Positions 1 through 7,559 of a stretch of 32,795 nucleotides of DNA are shown here, piece by piece. The first letter of the stretch is position 1, and the number at the start of each line of letters is the position of its first letter. The notes under the pieces were generated by a model. The model was not told where the DNA came from. It made no database searches and worked only from the letters and a program-made list of their open reading frames with translations. A program made the translations under genes and the position numbers. Source of the stretch: Caryophanales bacterium (lineage in GTDB: Bacteria; Bacillota; Bacilli; Bacillales; DSM-4216); the NCBI GenBank assembly GCA_014896555.1, contig JADBKC010000020.1, positions 1 to 32,795 of the forward strand. Direction: 5' to 3'.

Positions 1-150
1 GATCAGCGGCAGCTCTTCCACACGTTCAAACGTGGTAAATCGATAGGAACAGCTTTCGCATTCGCGCCTTCTGCGTATCGATCTTCCTTCATCGACCGGC
101 CTTGAATCCACCACGCGGGTGCCATTGTGCTGACATGCTGGACATCTCAT
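1..150 (-). CDS. nrdR: NrdR transcriptional repressor, N-terminal 50 residues (cut by window edge)
   Basis: NrdR is the zinc-ribbon/ATP-cone repressor of ribonucleotide reductase genes. The visible 50 residues begin [20 protein letters not shown] and carry two CxxC pairs (CPAC near residues 3-6, CESC near 31-34) that form the N-terminal zinc ribbon, followed by the typical [10 protein letters not shown] segment. The ATP-cone lies beyond the window edge. The ATG at 150 is preceded by GGAG with a 7-nt spacer. The order nrdR-speD-gapB matches Bacillus, where dnaB would follow. The gene reads out of the window, so nothing can be said about its 3' end. Confidence 0.95.
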   Translation of the reverse strand, partial: MRCPACQHNGTRVVDSRPVDEGRSIRRRRECESCSYRFTTFERVEELPLI

Positions 151-197
151 AACATCACTCCGTCTCATCTCAATATTCCCGCATTCTACCTAGAATG

Positions 198-227
198 ATT
201 ATATAATAATGGAGTTTTTGAACGCAA
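198..227 (-). promoter_or_regulatory. Predicted sigma-A promoter of nrdR
   Basis: On the minus strand TTGCGT (222-227) and a perfect TATAAT (198-203) are separated by 18 bp. A 6-bp dyad, CATTCT-AGGT-AGAATG (182-197), follows the -10 directly and overlaps the expected start site. It could be an operator or a 5' hairpin. No clear NrdR box was seen here. Confidence 0.6.
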
Positions 228-264
228 TTTTTCTTTCAAAAGAAGCGACATTGCCAAAGATAAG

Positions 265-290
265 TAAAAGGTGCATGATTGCCATGCACC
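265..290 (-). terminator. Intrinsic terminator after speD
   Basis: An 8-bp perfect stem, GGTGCATG/CATGCACC (283-290 with 270-277), has a 5-nt loop and is followed on the minus strand by TTTTACTT. It begins 8 nt past the speD stop and separates speD from nrdR. Confidence 0.8.
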
Positions 291-298
291 CCTGAATT

Positions 299-679
299 TT
301 ACAATGCTTTTATATTTTGAGACTTCACTTGTACCGGGCCCATCCCTCTCGGCAATTCAATGGTTTCACGAGTCTGGGCACCTAATGCTTCAGCTATATA
401 ATCAGCAGCAATATTCGGATTCAAATCGCCGCATGTATAAACGTCAATGCTTGCGTATCCGTGCTCTGGGAAGCTATGAATCGTTAAATGTGATTCTGAT
501 ATAATCACTACCCCGCTGACGCCTTGTGGAGCAAATTTATGAAATGCTACCTCTCTGATTTCTGCGCCAGATTTCAATGCGGCTTCCACGAAGATTTTTT
601 CAATTTGTTCCACATCGTTCAGTTTTTCAAATTCACAGCCCCAAAGTTCAGAAATGACATGACGACCCATTGTTTCCAT
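299..679 (-). CDS. speD: S-adenosylmethionine decarboxylase proenzyme, prokaryotic class
   Basis: SpeD decarboxylates S-adenosylmethionine to provide the aminopropyl donor for spermidine synthesis. At 126 aa it is the usual length of the small Bacillus/Thermotoga-type proenzyme. The autocatalytic cleavage site is visible as Glu62-Ser63 in [14 protein letters not shown]; Ser63 becomes the pyruvoyl group. His68 and Cys83 (YTCGD), the processing and proton-donor residues of the family, are in place. The ATG at 679 has a strong GGGGGAAA SD 7 nt upstream. The gene has its own promoter, terminator and a structured leader (described separately), so it looks monocistronic. The downstream neighbour nrdR is unrelated in function. 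Confidence 0.97.
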   Translation of the reverse strand: METMGRHVISELWGCEFEKLNDVEQIEKIFVEAALKSGAEIREVAFHKFAPQGVSGVVIISESHLTIHSFPEHGYASIDVYTCGDLNPNIAADYIAEALGAQTRETIELPRGMGPVQVKSQNIKAL

Positions 680-794
680 TGATCGTTTCCCCCTTTTACA
701 AAATTTTTTTCGATCAAAAGAATATTTTTAAAAGTTTTATAACTACCACGGGGGAAAGTTAGTCCGAAGAGGTCCTAACCCTTTAAGTAGTTAT
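679..794 (-). promoter_or_regulatory. Structured speD leader with SD-containing hairpin loop and matching C-run
   Basis: Reading the minus strand 5' to 3', an upstream hairpin is closed by ATAACTAC/GTAGTTAT (787-794 with 739-746). Inside it GTTAG pairs with CTAAC, with flanking AAA/TTT. Its 3' side holds TTTCCCCC (750-757), part of it unpaired. Next comes a second hairpin, TTGATCG/CGATCAA (711-717 with 679-685), whose 25-nt loop contains the SD GGGGGAAA (686-693) and whose 3' arm reaches the A of the start codon. TTTCCCCC and GGGGGAAA are perfect 8-nt complements, so the SD could be locked by a pseudoknot or by refolding. I match it to no known riboswitch class. The regulatory role is inferred. 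Confidence 0.55.
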
Positions 795-823
795 GATTCC
801 ATTATAAGAAGTTCACGAATCAT

Positions 824-852
824 AGTATACTTTGTTTAATATCTTTTTGCAA
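824..852 (-). promoter_or_regulatory. Predicted sigma-A promoter of speD
   Basis: TTGCAA (847-852) and TATACT (824-829) are spaced by exactly 17 bp on the minus strand. Initiation near 817 would give a leader of roughly 135-140 nt, which includes the whole structured element before speD. Confidence 0.7.
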
Positions 853-1023
853 TAATGTTTTTGTCGAACGCAGGCAAAAATCGTTTGTACCATGAAGAGG
901 GCCCAACCCGGTTAAATAAAAGCTCCACATAGCATGATTTTCAGTCTCAATAGGATAGAACCTTTAGCTGGATTAAGCAAAAAACGGACCATCCATATCA
1001 TAATAAAGCTAAACGTATCCCAT
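853..1023. other. Non-coding stretch between gapB and speD
   Basis: This part of the 507-bp gapB-speD gap holds no convincing ORF, promoter or repeat in either direction. The speD promoter lies to its left and the gapB terminator region to its right. Confidence 0.5.
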
Positions 1024-1057
1024 AAAAAAAGAGGCTGACTTTATAGGCCGCCCCCTC
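1024..1057 (-). terminator. Probable intrinsic terminator downstream of gapB
   Basis: On the minus strand a GC-rich segment (GAGGGGGC, complement of 1050-1057) can pair with GCCTC (1031-1035), with a small bulge, and is followed directly by TTTTTTT (1024-1030). A second, weaker hairpin, GGG-CCAGGCT-CCC with a T5 run, lies just upstream at about 1070-1084. A third, AT-rich dyad (AAAACT/AGTTTT, about 1159-1180) sits right after the stop codon. The pairing is imperfect, so the exact end is uncertain. Confidence 0.55.
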
Positions 1058-1186
1058 TCCTAAGCACAAAAAGGGAGCCTGGCCCAGTCAACCCCTGTAA
1101 AACAACAGTTTTTAGCTGGAAAACATATGCGAAGCTATGGTGCATCTTGTTAAACACGAAAACTAGCTTTTTTCAGTTTTTATGGT

Positions 1187-2221
1187 TCAACCAATTTTCA
1201 TTTCAGCTTTTTTTTCCATTTCTTGCGCGACAAAAGTGGCCAACTCCACTACACGGCAGGAATAACCCCATTCATTGTCATACCAAGCCAACACTTTTGC
1301 CTTTTTTCCGCCGATGACGATCGTGGATAATCCATCGATTATGGCAGAACGTGAATCGGTATTAAAATCGATGGAAACAAGCGGTTCGGTAGTGAATCCA
1401 AGTTTTCCTTTTAAAGGACCTTGGCTGGCGGCAATAAACGCTTGATTAATTTCATCGGCCGTAACTTCCCGGCGCAAATCCACTACTAAATCCACTAAAG
1501 ACACGTTCGGAGTCGGCACGCGCAGCGCCATCCCATGCAGCTTTCCTTTCAATTGCGGCAGCACAAGCGCCAACGCTTTAGCCGCCCCTGTCGTTGTTGG
1601 TATGATGGACTGGCCGCAGCTGCGGGCTCTTCGCAAATCTTTATGAGGATTATCAATATTCTTTTGGTCATTTGTATAAGCATGAACGGTTGTCATCAAC
1701 CCGTTTTCGATGCCGAATTCTTCATCCAGCACTTTCGCTACCGGTGCCAGACAGTTGGTTGTACAGGAAGCATTGGAAATAATATGATGCTTTTCTATGT
1801 TTAAATCGCTTTCATTTACGCCCATCACAATCGTAACATCCTCATTTTTGCCAGGAGCCGTCAAAATCACTTTTTTCGCTCCGGCCTCAAGATGAAGAGA
1901 CGCTTTTTCACGGGCATTAAATTTACCAGTTGCTTCAATCACGATATCTATTTGAAGATCTCCCCAAGGAAGCTCTGCTGGATTTCGGTTGTTTAATAAT
2001 TGAATTTTTTTGTTGTTGACAATAATGGCGTTGTCTTCTGCTTCGACCTCTCCTTCAAACTTTCCATGATTGGAGTCATATTTAATGAGATGAGCTAATG
2101 TTGCAGCAGGGTAGCTTGCATTAATGGCTACAATATCTAATTTTTCTTCTAAAATGGCTCTACGAAAAACCATCCTTCCTATGCGGCCAAAACCATTGAT
2201 TGCTATTCTCGCCTTCATCAT
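1187..2221 (-). CDS. gapB: Glyceraldehyde-3-phosphate dehydrogenase, gluconeogenic NADP-type (GapB)
   Basis: GapB converts 1,3-bisphosphoglycerate to glyceraldehyde-3-phosphate, preferring NADP, in gluconeogenesis. The protein has the N-terminal Rossmann motif INGFGRIGRMVFR, the catalytic cysteine in SNASCTTNCLAP, the active-site histidine in TTVHAYTNDQ, and the C-terminal WYDNEWGY. It follows B. subtilis GapB rather than GapA over long stretches (for example NIDNPHKDLRRAR and LVDLVVDLR). Length 344 aa is normal. Two consecutive ATGs exist; the first (2221) is 7 nt after AGGAGG and is preferred. Two perfect matches to the CcpN operator consensus precede the gene, so glucose repression by CcpN is expected. 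Neighbours are speD and coaE, as in Bacillus. Confidence 0.97.
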   Translation of the reverse strand: MMKARIAINGFGRIGRMVFRRAILEEKLDIVAINASYPAATLAHLIKYDSNHGKFEGEVEAEDNAIIVNNKKIQLLNNRNPAELPWGDLQIDIVIEATGKFNAREKASLHLEAGAKKVILTAPGKNEDVTIVMGVNESDLNIEKHHIISNASCTTNCLAPVAKVLDEEFGIENGLMTTVHAYTNDQKNIDNPHKDLRRARSCGQSIIPTTTGAAKALALVLPQLKGKLHGMALRVPTPNVSLVDLVVDLRREVTADEINQAFIAASQGPLKGKLGFTTEPLVSIDFNTDSRSAIIDGLSTIVIGGKKAKVLAWYDNEWGYSCRVVELATFVAQEMEKKAEMKIG

Positions 2222-2235
2222 TCCGGCTCCTCCTA

Positions 2236-2279
2236 TATGTTATACTTTTAAGAGAATTGACTAAAATTAGTATAACACA
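2236..2279 (-). promoter_or_regulatory. gapB control region: -10 element and two inverted CcpN-type operators
   Basis: Two 11-mers fit the CcpN consensus TRTGHYATAYW with no mismatch: TGTGTTATACT on the minus strand (2269-2279) and TATGTTATACT on the plus strand (2236-2246). They face each other with centres 33 bp apart, about three helical turns. The first overlaps a good -10, TATACT (2269-2274); no good -35 is visible 17 bp upstream (ATTCCA), so the promoter is weak. The second lies between the start site and the SD. CcpN repressing gapB on glycolytic substrates is established for B. subtilis; its use here is inferred from the sites. Confidence 0.65.
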
Positions 2280-2364
2280 TTTCACCTTTAATGGAATGGT
2301 CATTTTACATATTTTTCGAGAATTCTTTTTTATACCATTTTAAAAATACGTGATGCTGCAAAAC

Positions 2365-2394
2365 AAAAAAGGCTGTCCAATCTTAATTCAGACA
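2365..2394 (-). terminator. Intrinsic terminator after coaE
   Basis: On the minus strand TGTC...GACA (2391-2394 with 2374-2377) closes a hairpin with an inner AAT/ATT pair. It is followed by GCC and a TTTTTT run (2365-2370), just past the coaE stop. Confidence 0.6.
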
Positions 2395-2400
2395 TTTTAT

Positions 2401-3003
2401 TTAAGGGCGAAGGCCCCATTTTTCGATGATCTGTTCTAACTGTTGTTTTGTCTCGGCAATGGTTCCGTTGTTATGGATGACTGCATCCGCTTTTTTTACT
2501 TTTTCTTCAAGAGGCATTTGTGCCGAGATTCGAATCTCGGCATCCTCTTTATCTAAACCGTTTCGTTTCATCAGTCGTTCGAGCTGTATGCTTCCATCCA
2601 CATAAACAACGATCGTTTTATCCACCATCCATGTCAGTCCGCTTTCAAAAAGAAGTGGAATGTCAAGAATAACCGTTTGTTTTCCATCCCGAATGGCCTG
2701 CTCTTTCTCCAAAAGCATTTGTTTGCGGACAGCCGGATGTACAATTGAATTAAGTTGAAGTCTTTTTTGCTCGTTGCGAAACACGAGATCGCCGAGCTTA
2801 CGTCGGTTAATTTCCCCATTTTCCAATAGAATTTCTTTTCCGAATGCATTCACAATTTTGTTGTAAGCTTCTTCTCCAGGCTGAACGACAATCTTTGCGG
2901 CTGCATCGGCATCAATCACTGTATAGCCTTTTTCTTTCAAAAGGCTTGAAACCGTGCTTTTTCCGCTGGCGATGCCGCCCGTTAAACCGATGATGTGAGC
3001 CAT
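2401..3003 (-). CDS. coaE: Dephospho-CoA kinase
   Basis: CoaE phosphorylates the 3'-hydroxyl of dephospho-CoA with ATP, the last step of coenzyme A synthesis. The P-loop [12 protein letters not shown] is at the N-terminus, followed by the family's VIDADAAAK substrate motif, the DIPLLFE motif near the middle, and the [10 protein letters not shown] lid segment. The reading frame stays open to a TTG at 3006, but ATG at 3003 sits 6 nt after GGGGG and gives [10 protein letters not shown], so it is the preferred start (200 aa, normal). It lies 51 nt downstream of ytaF in the same direction and is probably cotranscribed with polA-mutM-ytaF. Confidence 0.95.
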   Translation of the reverse strand: MAHIIGLTGGIASGKSTVSSLLKEKGYTVIDADAAAKIVVQPGEEAYNKIVNAFGKEILLENGEINRRKLGDLVFRNEQKRLQLNSIVHPAVRKQMLLEKEQAIRDGKQTVILDIPLLFESGLTWMVDKTIVVYVDGSIQLERLMKRNGLDKEDAEIRISAQMPLEEKVKKADAVIHNNGTIAETKQQLEQIIEKWGLRP

Positions 3004-3054
3004 CAACGTCCCCCTTTTCCATTCTTGTAACGTATGAAATAATGTGGATATCTT

Positions 3055-3696
3055 TTAACCAATTTTCCAAAATCCAATTAACATTAACAGCAGCCCGGGG
3101 AGAAACGCCAATCTTTGTACCCATCGCCTTTTGGCGAACACTGTCCCCATCTTCAGCCCAGCTGAAACGAATACTAGACTCATAATGGCAACCGATGCGG
3201 ATAATAAAACGGGAGAATAGCCGAGCATGGCTGCTCCCAATCCGGCGCCGAAAGCATCAAGGGATAAGGCTATTCCAAGCATGACCGCTTCCAAACCAGT
3301 AATCGTTCCTGATTGATCAAAATCCGCTTTTGTCGGCGTCTTCAAAATATTAATCACTAAACCAATGGACTTTAATTCCAGCTTAAAAATCGTCTTTTCA
3401 TGAGGAAGTTCTTCTTCCACATTTTGATGGCTGAGAAAAAGCGGAAAAAGTGCCCACGCTCCCAAACCAATCAAAATAATACCACCAATCAGCGATGCTG
3501 AATGAGGGGACAATATCTCGCCGAATAAGCGGCCAATCATCATGGCCGCCAACAAAGCCGCAGCTGAACAGCAAGAAAGAATCACGACAGACTTTAAAGG
3601 GAGTTTCATTTGTTTGATGCCATAGGCCATTCCAGTACTGAAATTATCAAGACTAACCGCAAACGCAAGTAAGAGTAAAGAAATAAATGATCCCAT
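3055..3696 (-). CDS. ytaF: MntP/YtaF-type six-helix membrane protein, sporulation-associated
   Basis: This 213-aa hydrophobic protein has two homologous halves. Each carries an aspartate motif in a transmembrane helix: AVSLDNFSTG near the N-terminus and ALSLDAFGAG past the middle. This is the pattern of MntP-type manganese exporters and of Bacillus YtaF. A hydrophilic linker of about 50 residues joins the halves. YtaF is linked to sporulation in Bacillus, but its substrate is unsettled, so transport of manganese or another cation is only inferred. ATG at 3696 has an AAGGAG SD 8 nt upstream. That SD lies inside a perfect 11-bp hairpin described separately. It sits between mutM and coaE as in relatives. 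Confidence 0.9.
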   Translation of the reverse strand: MGSFISLLLLAFAVSLDNFSTGMAYGIKQMKLPLKSVVILSCCSAAALLAAMMIGRLFGEILSPHSASLIGGIILIGLGAWALFPLFLSHQNVEEELPHEKTIFKLELKSIGLVINILKTPTKADFDQSGTITGLEAVMLGIALSLDAFGAGLGAAMLGYSPVLLSASVAIMSLVFVSAGLKMGTVFAKRRWVQRLAFLPGLLLMLIGFWKIG

Positions 3697-3701
3697 TGTG
3701 T

Positions 3702-3779
3702 AAGCTCCTTCCTATCTGCCTGAAAACAATATATGGAAGGAGCTTGCCCATTGTTCATTCGTTTTTACAAACGGCAAGC
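3702..3779 (-). promoter_or_regulatory. mutM-ytaF leader with two competing hairpins; one buries the ytaF SD
   Basis: On the minus strand, arm AAGCTCCTTCC (3735-3745) is perfectly complementary to GGAAGGAGCTT (3702-3712), giving an 11-bp stem with a 22-nt loop that contains the whole ytaF SD. Upstream, GCTTGCC (3773-3779) pairs with GGCAAGC (3742-3748). This enclosed region holds a small CGTTT-GTAA-AAACG hairpin with a GNRA loop. The segment 3742-3745 belongs to both long stems, so they cannot both be fully formed. No U-run follows, so control at translation rather than termination is the simpler reading. It resembles no riboswitch I recognise and is too small for yybP-ykoY. Confidence 0.6.
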
Positions 3780-3783
3780 CATG

Positions 3784-4602
3784 TCAATGCTGGCAGTTCA
3801 AACAAAGATGCGTACTTCGGCCAGCGACTTTTATTTTTTCGATAGGACGCCCACAAATCCGGCAAGGCTCCCCTTTTCTTGCGTACACGAACAGCTGCAG
3901 CTGGTACATCCCTTTCTCCCCTTGGGAATTCACATACGAGCGGACCGTGCTTCCGCCTTTATCGATGGCTTCTTTCAACGTAGCGATGATCTCCACTCTC
4001 AGCTTTTCTATTTCCTCGTCATTCAAATCCTGTGCTGTCCGCTCCGGATGAATCCCGGAGCGAAACAACACCTCATCGACATAAATATTGCCTAGTCCAA
4101 CTACCACTTTTTGATCTAGCAGGACTGCTTTAATCAATCTAGTAGTTTTTTTAAGCTCTTCTTTCAAAAAGTTGTATGTGAATTCATCAGAAAAAGGCTC
4201 CGGCCCTAATTGGGATAAAGGCGGATGAAAAAGCTCTTCCCCCTTTAAAAACAAATGAAACGTTCCAAATTTCCGCACATCTCTATACAACAGGTGCGTA
4301 CCGTCAATAAAGTGGAACACTAAATGTATATGCGGATCCAGCTTCATCTCCTCTTCCACGCGGTAGCGTCCTTCCATCCGCAAGTGCGATACAACGGAAT
4401 AGTCATCAAAATAGAAAATCAAGAATTTTCCTCGTCTCGATATATCATGAATCGTTTGTCCATTCAACGTTTTTCGAAAAGTGTCTGCGTCTGTGTTTTG
4501 AATCATTTTCGGCCAACGGATCGTGATGTCTTTTATCGTTTTCCCTTTTGTTAAAGGAAGCAATGTTCGCCTAATGATTTCTACTTCTGGCATTTCAGGC
4601 AA
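3784..4602 (-). CDS. mutM: Formamidopyrimidine-DNA glycosylase (Fpg)
   Basis: MutM excises 8-oxoguanine and formamidopyrimidines and nicks the strand by beta/delta elimination. The chain begins MPEMPEVE; after Met removal Pro1 is the Schiff-base nucleophile and Glu2 the general acid, so the start must be the TTG at 4602 and not the ATG three codons later. An AGGAGG SD lies 10 nt upstream. A C-terminal zinc finger reads CRICGRP...CLNCQ with the family's CxxC pairs, and the preceding helix-two-turn-helix region is typical. Length 272 aa is normal. It lies 23 nt after polA in the same direction, so repair synthesis and excision are coupled in one transcript. Confidence 0.96.
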   Translation of the reverse strand: MPEMPEVEIIRRTLLPLTKGKTIKDITIRWPKMIQNTDADTFRKTLNGQTIHDISRRGKFLIFYFDDYSVVSHLRMEGRYRVEEEMKLDPHIHLVFHFIDGTHLLYRDVRKFGTFHLFLKGEELFHPPLSQLGPEPFSDEFTYNFLKEELKKTTRLIKAVLLDQKVVVGLGNIYVDEVLFRSGIHPERTAQDLNDEEIEKLRVEIIATLKEAIDKGGSTVRSYVNSQGEKGMYQLQLFVYARKGEPCRICGRPIEKIKVAGRSTHLCLNCQH

Positions 4603-4625
4603 AAACCTATCACCTCCTAGCCAGC

Positions 4626-7256
4626 CTATTTAGCATCATACCACGTGGGGCCGTATGCATAATCCACTTTCAGCGGCACTTTCAATTCAACCGCATGTTC
4701 CATTACATCTGGCACTATTTTTTTCATCGTTTCTATCTCATCGGGAGGAACTTCAAAAATCAGTTCATCATGCACTTGAAGAAGCATTCTCGATTTCAGC
4801 TGTTCTTTCTCCAATCGTTCCGCCATATCGATCATTGCTTTTTTGATAATATCAGCGGCGCTTCCTTGTATGGGTGTATTCATAGCCGTCCGTTCCGCAA
4901 AGCTCCGTACATTGAAATTACGGCTTGTAATTTCCGGCAAATATCGTCTTCTATGAAGCAAAGTAGTTACATAACCCTTTCGTTTCGCTTCTCGAACAAT
5001 CTCATCCATATATTCTTTTACATCCGGATAAGAGGCAAAATAACGTTCAATAAATTGACCGGCTTCCTTTCTCGTAATCCCTAAATTTTGTGACAGTCCA
5101 TAATCGCTGATCCCATAAACAATCCCAAAATTGACGGCTTTCGCCTGTCTCCTCATATTGGATGTCACTTCTTCTTTTTGTACATGAAATACATCCATTG
5201 CCGTTTTGGTGTGGATATCCATATCCTCTTGGAATGCTTGAATGAGTTTTTGATCACCGGATATATGGGCAAGAACCCGCAATTCAATTTGAGAATAATC
5301 CGCTGAAAAGATGACCCAATCCTTTTCAGAAGGGACAAAAGCTTGGCGGATTTTCCTTCCTTCTTCGAGTCTAATCGGGATGTTTTGCAAATTAGGGTCA
5401 GCAGAGCTCAGTCTGCCTGTCTGTGTAAGCGCCTGATTAAAGCGTGTATGCACTTTATGAGTGTCTTGGTGAACCACCTTTAACAGCCCATCTATATAAG
5501 TGGATTGCAATTTTCCTAGCTGGCGATACTCCAAAATGTAGCGAACAATTTCATGACTGCTTTCCAATTTTTCCAATACATCGGCGGATGTTGAATAACC
5601 AGTTTTGGTTTTCTTGATTACCGGCAGCCCCATTTTTTCAAATAAAATATGTCCTAATTGTTTAGGAGAGTTAATATTAAACTCTTGTCCAGCCAATTCA
5701 AAGATTTCTTTCTCGATTTCCTGAAGCCTGTTGTAAAGTTCATCTCCCATTTCTTTCAACCGGTCCACATCCACCTTCACACCTGTCCATTCCATATCGG
5801 CAAGAATCAAGGCAAGCGGCATTTCCAGATCATAAAACAGAGAGAGTTGATCATTTTCCTTCAGAACATCTCGACATGTTTCCGCCAATTTCGCAAGCCC
5901 TGCCGCTTTTCTTGCAATATGCTCCTCATAAATATCTCTGTCCGGGAGCTTTAATTTCGCCCCTTTTCCATAGACCGCTTCGTCGGATTCAACCTCATGA
6001 AAACCATGAAGCTTGGCCACATCGGCAAAATCGGAAGGGGATTCCGATGGGTTAATCAAATAAGAAGCAAGCAGTAAATCAAATTCAATTCCTTTCAGCT
6101 CAATTCCATGCCTCCTCAAGGCAATGACTGTGCGTTTAGCGTCAAACACCGTTTTTATTTTCGTTTCGTCTTCAGCCCAGTTTTTAAAATTAGGAGATTG
6201 TAAGGCTTTCTCTTGCGGCAAATAAAAAATTCCTTTTTCATTTTGAACAGCCATCCCAACAATGTCGCTAGTGAAATAATTTTCATCAATCATTTCTAAA
6301 TAAAAGGAATTTTCTTGTGCGAATACATCCTCCGTGATCTCTTCGACAATTTGAAATTCCAATTTTTCTAATAGTTTCGCTTCTGTTTCCTGTGTTTGAT
6401 CGATTTTCTCCAACAAAGACTGGAATCCAAGTTCCTTATAAATACTCTGAACTTTTTCCCAGTCAGGTCCTTGATATTCAAGTTCGTCAACTGTTATTCC
6501 TAAAGGAGCGTCTCTTTTAATGGTTGCTAGTTCTTTGCTCATTAAAGCTTGTTGTTTATGTTCTTGAAGGCGTTCTTTAAGCTTTTTGCCGCTGATTTCA
6601 TCAATGGCACTGACTACCCCTTCAACAGTTTCAAACTCTTTTAACAGTTTAATCGCTGTTTTTTCGCCGATTCCAGGGACTCCAGGAATATTATCTGACG
6701 AATCTCCCATTAGACCTTTCATGTCGATAATTTGTCGAGGGGTGAGGCCATATTTTTCTTTTACATGCTCTGGAGTGTACTCTTCAATATCGGTAATTCC
6801 TTTTCGGCTGAGACAAACCGTCGTTTTCTCTGAAGCCAGTTGGGTCAAATCTTTGTCCCCGCTGTAAATTTTGATTTCAAAATCTTTTTCTTCCGCTTCT
6901 AACGAAAGCGTCCCAATAATATCATCCGCTTCATAATTTTCTAGTTCAAATTGCGGAATGTGAAAAGACTTTAATAATTCGCGGATAAATGGAAATTGCT
7001 CCGACAGTTCCGGAGGCGTCTTTTGCCTTCCGCCCTTATATTCCTTGAACGTTTCATGGCGAAAAGTCGTTTTGCCGGCATCAAATGCCACCAGCATATG
7101 AGTCGGCTTTTCTTCCTTTAATATTTTATTCAGCATCATCGTAAAGCCGTAAATTGCATTTGTATGAATGCCTTTTTCATTATTTAATAATGGAAGGGCA
7201 AAAAAGGCACGATATGCAATGTTGTTTCCATCTATTAAAATTAGTTTCTTCTTCAC
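4626..7256 (-). CDS. polA: DNA polymerase I
   Basis: Pol I fills repair gaps and removes RNA primers. The N-terminal 290 residues are the 5'-nuclease domain (LIDGNNIAYRAFFALP, AFDAGKTTFRHETF, YEADDIIGT, GLMGDSSDNIPGVPGIGEKTA). The middle domain aligns with a 3'-exonuclease fold, but the DxE metal motif is gone (residues about 317-330 read NSFYLEMIDENYF), as in Geobacillus Pol I. The polymerase domain has motif A DYSQIELR, motif B RRQAKAVNFGIVYG and motif C QVHDELIFE. The frame is open to an ATG at 7277, but GTG at 7256 has GGGAGG 7 nt upstream and gives VKKKLILIDGNN and 876 aa, the length of the G. stearothermophilus enzyme. Confidence 0.96.
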   Translation of the reverse strand: MKKKLILIDGNNIAYRAFFALPLLNNEKGIHTNAIYGFTMMLNKILKEEKPTHMLVAFDAGKTTFRHETFKEYKGGRQKTPPELSEQFPFIRELLKSFHIPQFELENYEADDIIGTLSLEAEEKDFEIKIYSGDKDLTQLASEKTTVCLSRKGITDIEEYTPEHVKEKYGLTPRQIIDMKGLMGDSSDNIPGVPGIGEKTAIKLLKEFETVEGVVSAIDEISGKKLKERLQEHKQQALMSKELATIKRDAPLGITVDELEYQGPDWEKVQSIYKELGFQSLLEKIDQTQETEAKLLEKLEFQIVEEITEDVFAQENSFYLEMIDENYFTSDIVGMAVQNEKGIFYLPQEKALQSPNFKNWAEDETKIKTVFDAKRTVIALRRHGIELKGIEFDLLLASYLINPSESPSDFADVAKLHGFHEVESDEAVYGKGAKLKLPDRDIYEEHIARKAAGLAKLAETCRDVLKENDQLSLFYDLEMPLALILADMEWTGVKVDVDRLKEMGDELYNRLQEIEKEIFELAGQEFNINSPKQLGHILFEKMGLPVIKKTKTGYSTSADVLEKLESSHEIVRYILEYRQLGKLQSTYIDGLLKVVHQDTHKVHTRFNQALTQTGRLSSADPNLQNIPIRLEEGRKIRQAFVPSEKDWVIFSADYSQIELRVLAHISGDQKLIQAFQEDMDIHTKTAMDVFHVQKEEVTSNMRRQAKAVNFGIVYGISDYGLSQNLGITRKEAGQFIERYFASYPDVKEYMDEIVREAKRKGYVTTLLHRRRYLPEITSRNFNVRSFAERTAMNTPIQGSAADIIKKAMIDMAERLEKEQLKSRMLLQVHDELIFEVPPDEIETMKKIVPDVMEHAVELKVPLKVDYAYGPTWYDAK

Positions 7257-7315
7257 TAGGCAACCTCCCTTTGTCATCTCCTAATTGTTATTCTACCATG
7301 CAAAGAACAGAAAAG

Positions 7316-7343
7316 AAAAAAGCGGTTTTCTACCCGCTTTTTT
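7316..7343 (-). terminator. Terminator between phoP and polA
   Basis: AGCGG (7321-7325) pairs with CCGCT (7334-7338), extended by A/T pairs to AAAAAAGCGG/CCGCTTTTTT around an 8-nt loop. On the minus strand it ends in a T-run. It lies between phoP and polA, about 60 nt upstream of the polA start, and probably ends the phoP transcript. By symmetry it could act on both strands. Confidence 0.75.
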
Positions 7344-7559
7344 TCTTCATGGAGGCCCCAAAAGTGCTATATCTCATGGATTGCCAAGGACGTTTCACCA
7401 ATGTCAATGGGCTATTCTATATGACTAAAGAGCAAACAGCTTGTTTTCCAATGGATTCAAAGAGTGGATTAAGCGGAGAAATATAGTCAGAAGGCGATAA
7501 AGCGGCCATCCATCCTTTTTATGATCTTTATGATTTTTATAGTTGTTTAGCTTATTCTT
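7344..7559. other. phoP-polA gap where phoR is expected; possible decayed fragment
   Basis: No sensor-kinase sequence is present after phoP in any minus-strand frame; in Bacillus the cognate kinase phoR lies here. On the plus strand 7349-7486 encodes an open stretch whose middle, MDCQGRFTNVNG, faintly recalls a PAS-domain turn, but it has no SD. On the minus strand a 30-codon ORF starting MAALSPSDYISP follows AAAGGATGG. Neither is recognised. The stretch may be remnant DNA or non-coding. Confidence 0.4.

Noticed and set aside
679-794. speD leader as a guanidine (ykkC) or standard SAM riboswitch
   Set aside because: The conserved cores of these classes as I know them are absent; only the SD-hiding architecture is shared.
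3702-3779. mutM-ytaF dyad as an intrinsic terminator of mutM
   Set aside because: The 11-bp stem is followed by ACACA and the ytaF ATG, with no U-run, and it contains the ytaF SD.
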